A stretch of DNA of 6,273 nt, taken from positions 1 through 6,273 of the forward strand of contig JBLHUT010000211.1 in assembly GCA_047629975.1 (NCBI GenBank). Direction: 5' to 3'. A program made the position numbers and the translations under genes. Under the pieces are notes generated by a model. The model saw only the letters and a program-made list of their open reading frames with translations. It did no database searches and was not told the DNA's origin. Of the stretch, positions 1-4,391 are shown piece after piece; within the stretch, counting starts at the first letter, position 1, and every line of letters starts with the position of its first letter. This DNA is from JBLHUT01 sp047629975. GTDB taxonomy: Bacteria > Pseudomonadota > Alphaproteobacteria > Rhodobacterales > Rhodobacteraceae.

Positions 1-630
1 GAGCTGTGCGTCATGGTCGCCGGTTTCGTGCTTTTGGGGCTTGTCGAGAGCCACGCGATATTTGCCGCCTACCCGCTTTTGATTGCGGCCTTGTCCGGGC
101 CAGTGCTGGGCGAGACCGTAGGCTGGCGACGCTGGGTTGCGATCGGGGTGGGGTTTGTCGGCATCCTGATTATCCTGCAACCCGGTTTTGCGGTTTTTGC
201 GCCCGCCGCGATCATCCCGCTTATTGCGGCAACGATGTTCGCGCTTTACGGGCTTTTAACCCGATATGTTGCCCGAAAGGACAGCGCCGCCACCAGCTTT
301 TTGTGGACAGGCGTAACAGGGGCCATCGCCATGAGCTTTGTCGGCATCTGGTTCTGGGAGCAGATGACGCCGGGGGATCAAATCTGGATGGCAATTCTGT
401 GTGTGACCGGCGCGGCCGGACACTGGACCCTGATCCGCACCTACGAGGTCGCCGAAGCAAGCGCGGTACAGCCGTTTGCCTATTTGCAACTGGTGTTCGC
501 CGCGACCTTCGGCGTTACGATATTCGGTGAGGTGATCCGCCTGAACGTGATTATCGGCGCGGCAATTGTTGTCTCTGCGGGGCTGTTCACATTGTGGCGC
601 GAACGGCAGCGGCGGCTCAGGACGCGGTGA
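1..630 (+). CDS. DMT-superfamily (EamA-type) transporter, C-terminal part
   Basis: Inner-membrane carrier of the drug/metabolite transporter superfamily; the substrate cannot be told from sequence. The reading frame is open from the first base, so the start lies outside the window. About 209 residues are visible; EamA proteins usually have about 300 residues and ten helices, so roughly the first third is missing. The visible part has hydrophobic segments at about residues 18-34, 45-61, 69-88, 97-118, 128-145, 155-175 and 182-198. It shows the two EamA half-repeats: the end of the first repeat carries a GET turn (LGETVGWRRW) before a helix ending LQPG, and the second repeat carries the matching FGEVI turn before the last helix. 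The protein ends in a basic tail (RERQRRLRTR), typical of a cytoplasmic end. The internal ATG at 13 is probably not the start, because it would leave only part of the first repeat. It converges on the aminotransferase gene and overlaps it by 14 bp. Family is sure, function is not. Confidence 0.88.
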   Translation, partial: ELCVMVAGFVLLGLVESHAIFAAYPLLIAALSGPVLGETVGWRRWVAIGVGFVGILIILQPGFAVFAPAAIIPLIAATMFALYGLLTRYVARKDSAATSFLWTGVTGAIAMSFVGIWFWEQMTPGDQIWMAILCVTGAAGHWTLIRTYEVAEASAVQPFAYLQLVFAATFGVTIFGEVIRLNVIIGAAIVVSAGLFTLWRERQRRLRTR

Positions 631-1816
631 CGACCCCCGCTATGGCACGGGCTGCGCGGACAACATTATCCGGCGTGATCCCCGCCAGATTGATGCGGCT
701 GTCACCGATCATATAAAGGCCGTGATCCTCGCGCAGGCGGCGCACCTGTTCGGGCGATGCACCCAAAAGCGAGAACATCCCGTGCTGTTGACCAAGTGCG
801 GCAAACCGGTTGCTGCCGGTTTCGTGATGCAACGCTGTAACAAACGCTGCACGATTCGCGTTGATTCGCGTGCGCATCCCGTCAAGTTCGGCGTGCCACA
901 CCGTGCGCAGCACACGATCACGCAGAATCGTGGTAACAACCCGCGCCCCGTGGTCGGGTGGAAACGCATAACTCAACCGGTTCAGCCACGCCAACGTTCC
1001 GTCAGTCACACGGCACTGGTCCGCCGTGGCACAAACCGCCAGCAAAAGCCCCACCCGCTCGCGGTACAGCCCAAAAGTTTTTGACCCTGAAATAGCAATC
1101 AGCGTCTCTGGCAAAAGCCGCACAAGCGCACGCAGGCCAGCCACATCCTCTTCAACCCCCGCCCCGAATCCCTGATAGGCCAGATCGATCATCGGCATCG
1201 CGCCCGTGTGCGCAAACAAGGCGGCGATCGCCTGCCAATCCTCAAACGCCAGATCGACACCGGTTGGATTGTGACAACAGCCGTGCAACAGCACAACATC
1301 TCCGCCAGACACCCGTGCAAGATCCGCCATCATCCCCGCACGGTCCAAAGTACCAGCCTCGGCATCAAAATACCGGTAGGTTTTATAGGGCATACCCATC
1401 GCATCAAGTATCGCCGGATGATTTGGCCACGTCGGCTCCGAGAGCCAGACAGTCGCATCAGGATTTGCCCGCCGGATCAGCTCGAATCCTTGCCGCACGG
1501 CCCCCGTGCCGCCTGTCGTCGCCAGCGACGCCACACGGTCCGCCGCCACCACATCGCCCAGAACAAGCGCGCCGAGGGCTTCGCGAAACGCACGATCGCC
1601 ACTCAAGGCCACGTAAGATTTTGTCGTCTGTTCGGCCAGAATACGTGCTTCGGCGGTGGTGACCGCCTGCATCACCGGCGTCTGCCCGTCTGCGGTTTTA
1701 TAGACACCGACGCCCAGATCGATCTTGTCACTGCGCGGGTCGCCGGCAAACATACCCATCAATCGAATGATCTTGTCAGGCTCCAACGGGTCCAGCGCCG
1801 ACAGCAAGCTGCTCAT
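617..1816 (-). CDS. tyrB: Aromatic/aspartate aminotransferase (PLP class I, subgroup I-alpha)
   Basis: Cytoplasmic PLP enzyme moving an amino group between aspartate or aromatic amino acids and 2-oxoacids. Its 399 residues match the family's usual length (about 395-400). By motif alignment with E. coli AspC, conserved residues are Tyr68, Trp130 (ring stacking), Asn183 in HGCCHNPTG, Asp211 and Tyr214 in DLAYQGFG, the Schiff-base Lys246 in SGSKTFGLYRERVG, Arg254 (phosphate), and both substrate-carboxylate arginines, Arg280 (RLSYAFPP) and Arg374 (SRINLAGI). The residue after Lys246 is Thr, where AspC and the Paracoccus enzyme have Asn. The motifs match the Paracoccus denitrificans aromatic aminotransferase as I remember it, so tyrB is preferred to aspC, but substrate choice is not proven. 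The start ATG overlaps the upstream sulfurtransferase stop as ATGA, and no good Shine-Dalgarno precedes it (only GGG directly before the ATG), which suggests translational coupling. Some members of this family also transaminate cysteine, which would fit the neighbour. Confidence 0.93.
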   Translation of the reverse strand: MSSLLSALDPLEPDKIIRLMGMFAGDPRSDKIDLGVGVYKTADGQTPVMQAVTTAEARILAEQTTKSYVALSGDRAFREALGALVLGDVVAADRVASLATTGGTGAVRQGFELIRRANPDATVWLSEPTWPNHPAILDAMGMPYKTYRYFDAEAGTLDRAGMMADLARVSGGDVVLLHGCCHNPTGVDLAFEDWQAIAALFAHTGAMPMIDLAYQGFGAGVEEDVAGLRALVRLLPETLIAISGSKTFGLYRERVGLLLAVCATADQCRVTDGTLAWLNRLSYAFPPDHGARVVTTILRDRVLRTVWHAELDGMRTRINANRAAFVTALHHETGSNRFAALGQQHGMFSLLGASPEQVRRLREDHGLYMIGDSRINLAGITPDNVVRAARAIAGVVTAS

Positions 1817-2679
1817 CCCGTGGCGATTCTGAGGTCATCGAACTGCCCCCATTCAGACCACGAACCGTCATAAAGCGCGTGTCTGGTGTGGCCCAAACGC
1901 TCAAGCGCAAGGCTGATTATGGCAGCTGTAACACCCGATCCACAGGTCGTGATCACCGGTCTGGACAGATCAACTCCACCCGCCTCGAGGGCTGCGCGCA
2001 ATTCGGCAAGCGGCTTCATTGTGCCATCGGCCTCCAAAAGCTCTCCGAAGGGCACATTGAGCGAATTGGGAATACGGCCTGAACGCAGCCCGGCGCGTGG
2101 CTCCGGCACCTCGCCTCTGAACCGGGGGGCAGCACGGGCATCGACAATCTGCCAGTCACCTATCTTTGAGGCGCTGGCCACTTGTGTGACGTCTTTGACA
2201 AGATGCGCCTGCCGTTGCACCGTGATGTGGCGGTCACGGATCATCGGCGGCATATCCTCGACCGGGTGGCCTTCGGCCTGCCATTTAGGAAAACCGCCAT
2301 CCAACACGGCAACATCCGTTTTGCCCATCAACCGGAACAACCACCAGACACGCGCCGCCGAGAACAGCCCCGCACCGTCATAAACCACAACCTGATGACC
2401 GTCACCGATACCAAGCTTGCGCATGCGGCTGATGAATTTCTCGGGTGGGGGGGCCATATGGGGCAGATCGGACCGGCTCTCGCACACATCGTCAATATCA
2501 AACCGGCGTGCACCGGGGATATGGGCTGCGTCGAACTCTGCCTTCGGGTCGCGCTGCATCGCAGCCATGTAATAAGACGCATCCAGAACCCTGAGGTCGG
2601 GGTCGTTCAGATGCGCCGCAAGCCAGCTTGTTGAAACGAGTGTCGTGGGATCATCAATCATCGCGGGCACCAAAATCAT
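1813..2679 (-). CDS. sseA: 3-mercaptopyruvate sulfurtransferase (two-domain rhodanese)
   Basis: Transfers sulfur from 3-mercaptopyruvate, via a cysteine persulfide, to thiols or cyanide. The 288 residues form two rhodanese domains: an inactive N-terminal one (about 14-140, with VLDASYYM and the HIPGARRFDID region) and a catalytic one (about 165-285, with the IVDARAAPRF region, then RSGRIPNSLNVPFGEL). The active-site loop is Cys246 in TTCGSGVTA. CGSGVTA is the signature of mercaptopyruvate sulfurtransferases; thiosulfate sulfurtransferases have CRKGVTA. The family's DGSWSEWG motif follows at 271-278. Start choice is uncertain. The ATG at 2679 gives an N-terminal MILVPA extension, whereas the in-frame ATG at 2661 gives MIDDPTTLVS, which looks more like usual family N termini. 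Neither has a clear Shine-Dalgarno. The gene lies 77 bp downstream of smpB and overlaps the next gene by 4 bp. Family and activity class are well supported; the physiological acceptor is unknown. Confidence 0.93.
   Translation of the reverse strand: MILVPAMIDDPTTLVSTSWLAAHLNDPDLRVLDASYYMAAMQRDPKAEFDAAHIPGARRFDIDDVCESRSDLPHMAPPPEKFISRMRKLGIGDGHQVVVYDGAGLFSAARVWWLFRLMGKTDVAVLDGGFPKWQAEGHPVEDMPPMIRDRHITVQRQAHLVKDVTQVASASKIGDWQIVDARAAPRFRGEVPEPRAGLRSGRIPNSLNVPFGELLEADGTMKPLAELRAALEAGGVDLSRPVITTCGSGVTAAIISLALERLGHTRHALYDGSWSEWGQFDDLRIATG
2661..2663 (-). other. Alternative start codon of the sulfurtransferase
   Basis: This in-frame ATG lies 18 bases inside the longest reading frame and begins MIDDPTTLVSTSWL, which resembles the usual N terminus of this family better than the longer form. 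A GTG at 2668-2670 is also in frame. The sequence before either ATG lacks a recognisable GGAG-type site, so the sequence alone does not decide. Confidence 0.4.
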
Positions 2680-2694
2680 GTCAATTGGAGTTCA

Positions 2695-2723
2695 GGTTTA
2701 GGGTGCCGCGTCGCGCCTGACAA
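2695..2723 (-). promoter_or_regulatory. Candidate sigma70-type promoter for sseA-tyrB
   Basis: Read on the minus strand, TTGTCA (2723-2718, five of six matches to TTGACA) is followed by a 17-base spacer and TAAACC (2700-2695, three of six to TATAAT). Transcription would start about 8-10 bases before the ATG at 2679, which would leave a very short leader and fit the lack of a Shine-Dalgarno. The -35 is good and the -10 is poor. The genes could equally be read through from smpB. Confidence 0.3.
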
Positions 2724-2732
2724 GACTGACAA
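2717..2732. repeat. Tandem direct repeat CTGACAA x2, period 9
   Basis: CTGACAA occurs at 2717-2723 and again at 2726-2732, separated by GA. On the minus strand this reads TTGTCAG-TC-TTGTCAG, and the copy nearer sseA supplies the candidate -35 box. It lies in the 77-bp gap between smpB and sseA. Spacing near one helical turn on the same face could suit a dimeric activator, but a repeat this short may be chance. Confidence 0.5.
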
Positions 2733-2756
2733 AGCCAGAAGTCGTCCACACTCCTG

Positions 2757-3230
2757 CTATTCGCCATGCCGCAGCAGACGCGCCTTTTGCCGACCCCAGT
2801 CGCGAGCGGCCTCGGTAGCGCGTTTGTCGTGGTTCTGCTTGCCCTTGGCGATGCCGATCTTCATCTTCACCTTGCCGCGGTGATTGAAGTACATCACCAA
2901 AGGGATAAGCGTCATGCCCTTGCGCTGCGTGGCGACCCACATATGGGCCAATTCCTTGGATTTCACCATAAGTTTACGGCGCCGACGCTCTTCGTGGCTG
3001 AACATGGCGCGATTGTAGGGCGCGATATAGCTGTTGACCAACCACAGCTCGTTATTTTCGACAGCGGCGTAACTTTCGGTGATCTGGGTCGTGTTTTCAC
3101 GTAAGGATTTGACCTCTGATCCCATCAGGACCATGCCGCATTCCACGTCTTCCTCGATCGCGTAATCATACCGCGCGCGCCGGTTCTCGGCGATGACTTT
3201 GTAGTTCGGATCGGATTTTGCTTGTGCCAT
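2757..3230 (-). CDS. smpB: SsrA (tmRNA)-binding protein SmpB
   Basis: Binds tmRNA and brings it to the empty A site of stalled ribosomes, so the stalled chain is tagged for proteolysis and the ribosome released. At 157 residues it has the normal length. The OB-fold core is clear: YKVIAENRRARYDY near the N terminus, the hallmark GSEVKSLRE (37-45), the Y-A-V/W-L-V segment (54-65), SYIAPYNRA (67-75), SHEERRRRKLM (78-88), a Gly-Met-Thr-Leu-Ile-Pro-Leu strand (105-111) and GIAKGK (126-131). The C-terminal tail that forms a helix in the ribosomal mRNA channel is present, with HDKR (134-137) and RDWGRQKARLLR (143-154). An in-frame TAG lies seven codons upstream, so the start at 3230 is firm. Just before this ATG the sequence reads CCCCTAGAC, with no Shine-Dalgarno. 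It lies 85 bp downstream of dapA on the same strand. The tmRNA gene itself is not in the window. Confidence 0.97.
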   Translation of the reverse strand: MAQAKSDPNYKVIAENRRARYDYAIEEDVECGMVLMGSEVKSLRENTTQITESYAAVENNELWLVNSYIAPYNRAMFSHEERRRRKLMVKSKELAHMWVATQRKGMTLIPLVMYFNHRGKVKMKIGIAKGKQNHDKRATEAARDWGRQKARLLRHGE

Positions 3231-3238
3231 GTCTAGGG

Positions 3239-3267
3239 GATATAAGCTCTATGCGGTCAAAGACCAA
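3239..3267 (-). promoter_or_regulatory. Candidate promoter giving a nearly leaderless smpB mRNA
   Basis: On the minus strand TTGGTC (3267-3262) and TATATC (3244-3239) are separated by 17 bases. The match to consensus is moderate (three and four of six). The expected transcription start falls about 1-2 bases before the smpB ATG at 3230, which would explain why no Shine-Dalgarno is present. Nothing here proves use; readthrough from dapA is the simple alternative. Confidence 0.3.
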
Positions 3268-3315
3268 GAGGCACGACCGAAATCGCGCCCCTCCTTCTTT
3301 GAGGTATGAACAGGA

Positions 3316-4191
3316 TCAGTCAATCAATCCGGCAAAACGCATACCGGCCCGAACTTGCGCCTTGGCACTGTCGGTCAATGGCAACAGCGGCGAGCGGACA
3401 TCGGCACTGCACTTACCCAAAAGCGACAGCGCGTATTTCGCCGCCACAAGCCCCGGCTCGATAAAAATCGCCTCGTGCAGCGGCATCAGGCGGTCCTGAT
3501 AATCAAGCGCCTTTGCGAAATCCCCCGCCAGCGTTGCGGCCTGAAATTCGGCGCACAGGCGAGGTGCGACGTTGGCCGTCACACTGATCGCACCAACACC
3601 GCCGTGGGCGTTAAACCCGAGGGCCGTCGCGTCCTCGCCCGAAAGCTGAACGAAATCCTTGCCACAACTGGCCCGTTGCTGGCTGACACGGGCAATATCG
3701 CCAGTCGCGTCCTTGACCCCGATGATCCGCGGAAGTTCGGCCAGAATGCCCATCGTTTCGGGCGACATGTCGACAACCGAGCGTCCCGGGATATTGTAGA
3801 TTATGATCGGCAGCTCGCAACAATCGTGCAACGTCCGGTAATGCGCAACCAAACCGGCCTGGGTCGGTTTGTTGTAATAGGGCGTCACGACAAGACCCGC
3901 ATCGGCACCGACACTTTGGGCATGCTGCAAAAACCGCACGGCCTCCGAGGTGTTGTTGGACCCGGCACCCGCAATGACCGGTACACGGCCTGCGGCAATC
4001 TTTACAGTGGCCGCCACGACAGCCTCGTGTTCGGCATGGCTCAGGGTGGGACTTTCGCCGGTCGTGCCAACAGGGGCCAGCCCGTGACTTCCTTCGGCGA
4101 TATGCCACTCGATCAATGCCTCAAGTGTTTCAAGGTCTGGTGCATCGCCTTTAAACGGCGTTACCAGGGCTGGAATGGACCCTTTGAACAT
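3316..4191 (-). CDS. dapA: 4-hydroxy-tetrahydrodipicolinate synthase
   Basis: Condenses pyruvate with aspartate 4-semialdehyde, the first committed step to diaminopimelate (peptidoglycan) and lysine; a cytoplasmic class I aldolase, usually tetrameric. The 291 residues align with E. coli DapA (292) with an offset of one. The Schiff-base Lys160 lies in GVKDATGD, and the proton-relay residues are Thr43, Tyr106 and Tyr132, with Arg137 (IYNIPGRS) binding the semialdehyde. GTTGES (42-47) and SGED (184-187) are intact. The residues that bind lysine in the E. coli allosteric site are also present by alignment (His52, His55, Asn79, Glu83, Tyr105), so feedback inhibition by lysine is plausible; Pro48 replaces the E. 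coli Ala49. The start at 4191 is supported by a strong AAGGAG nine bases upstream. It is the first gene of the minus-strand run and diverges from slt. No intrinsic terminator is visible before smpB, so some readthrough is likely. Confidence 0.97.
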   Translation of the reverse strand: MFKGSIPALVTPFKGDAPDLETLEALIEWHIAEGSHGLAPVGTTGESPTLSHAEHEAVVAATVKIAAGRVPVIAGAGSNNTSEAVRFLQHAQSVGADAGLVVTPYYNKPTQAGLVAHYRTLHDCCELPIIIYNIPGRSVVDMSPETMGILAELPRIIGVKDATGDIARVSQQRASCGKDFVQLSGEDATALGFNAHGGVGAISVTANVAPRLCAEFQAATLAGDFAKALDYQDRLMPLHEAIFIEPGLVAAKYALSLLGKCSADVRSPLLPLTDSAKAQVRAGMRFAGLID

Positions 4192-4200
4192 GGCGTTGCA

Positions 4201-4206
4201 CTCCTT
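4201..4206 (-). promoter_or_regulatory. Ribosome binding site of dapA
   Basis: On the minus strand AAAAAAGGAG precedes the dapA ATG with a nine-base gap. This is the strongest Shine-Dalgarno that is correctly placed for a gene in the window, and it fixes the start at 4191. Confidence 0.85.
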
Positions 4207-4274
4207 TTTTGTGTGCGGACTTTGACGACGGCCAACGCGACCCGGTCATTTTCAAGACGTCGCAGACCCTAATA

Positions 4275-4288
4275 CCGGATTGATCCGG
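4275..4288. promoter_or_regulatory. Inverted repeat CCGGAT-TG-ATCCGG, possible operator
   Basis: Perfect 6-bp arms are separated by two bases. It lies 83 bp before the dapA start and 103 bp before the slt start, a usual place for a regulator site acting on either gene. The two-base gap is too small for an RNA hairpin loop without opening the inner pairs, so a DNA-binding dimer site is the more natural reading. No regulator can be named from the motif. Confidence 0.4.
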
Positions 4289-4299
4289 AGGGAAGGGGC

Positions 4300-4331
4300 T
4301 GCGCACATGTCCCAGATGTGATTTGTGCGCA
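4300..4331. repeat. Inverted repeat TGCGCACA-N16-TGTGCGCA
   Basis: Perfect 8-bp arms at 4300-4307 and 4324-4331 flank 16 bases. Inside it is a second pair, CACAT (4304-4308) and ATGTG (4316-4320), which shares bases with the left outer arm, so the two pairings exclude each other. It could be a protein site with half-sites about two helical turns apart, or alternative hairpins in the slt leader RNA. Confidence 0.5.
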
Positions 4332-4379
4332 ATCTGCGGTGCGGTAGTGTCCGCGGCAACACAAAAGTTGATCATTGAT

Positions 4380-4384
4380 GGAAG
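4380..4384 (+). promoter_or_regulatory. Ribosome binding site of slt
   Basis: GGAAG sits seven bases before the ATG at 4392. It is a moderate Shine-Dalgarno. Together with the signal peptide that begins at this ATG, it decides the start over an in-frame TTG at 4368. Confidence 0.6.
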
Positions 4385-4391
4385 CCCGAAG

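Larger units (their letters stand above)
4192..4391. promoter_or_regulatory. Divergent control region between dapA and slt
   Basis: This 200-bp gap separates two outward-facing genes and must carry both promoters unless they arise outside it. I see the dapA ribosome binding site, two inverted repeats (4275-4288 and 4300-4331) and the slt ribosome binding site. No promoter of good consensus stands out. For slt, TTGTGC (4323-4328) and TAGTGT (4345-4350) with a 16-base gap is a weak candidate. For dapA I found no convincing pair. No small gene or structured RNA is recognised here. Confidence 0.6.

Noticed and set aside
6..530. Open frame of 174 codons overlapping the transporter
   Set aside because: It is an out-of-frame shadow of the EamA transporter, rich in Arg and Cys with no membrane or domain pattern.
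3255..3265. Hairpin GGTC-TTT-GACC between dapA and smpB as a terminator
   Set aside because: The stem is only 4 bp and no run of T follows on the minus strand, so it does not resemble an intrinsic terminator.
3272..3299. Strong AAGAAGGAGG on the minus strand in the dapA-smpB gap, perhaps for a tiny peptide
   Set aside because: No ATG, GTG or TTG follows at normal spacing. The nearest GTG (3274) is 15 bases away and encodes only five codons. An ATT start would be exceptional. Treated as chance purine-rich sequence.
3355..4272. Open frame of 305 codons on the plus strand
   Set aside because: It is antisense to dapA and has no recognisable motif or ribosome binding site; dapA has all catalytic residues and a strong ribosome binding site.
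4368..4380. TTGATCATTGATG before slt as an FNR/FixK box
   Set aside because: The consensus TTGAT-N4-ATCAA is met only in its left half; the right half does not match.
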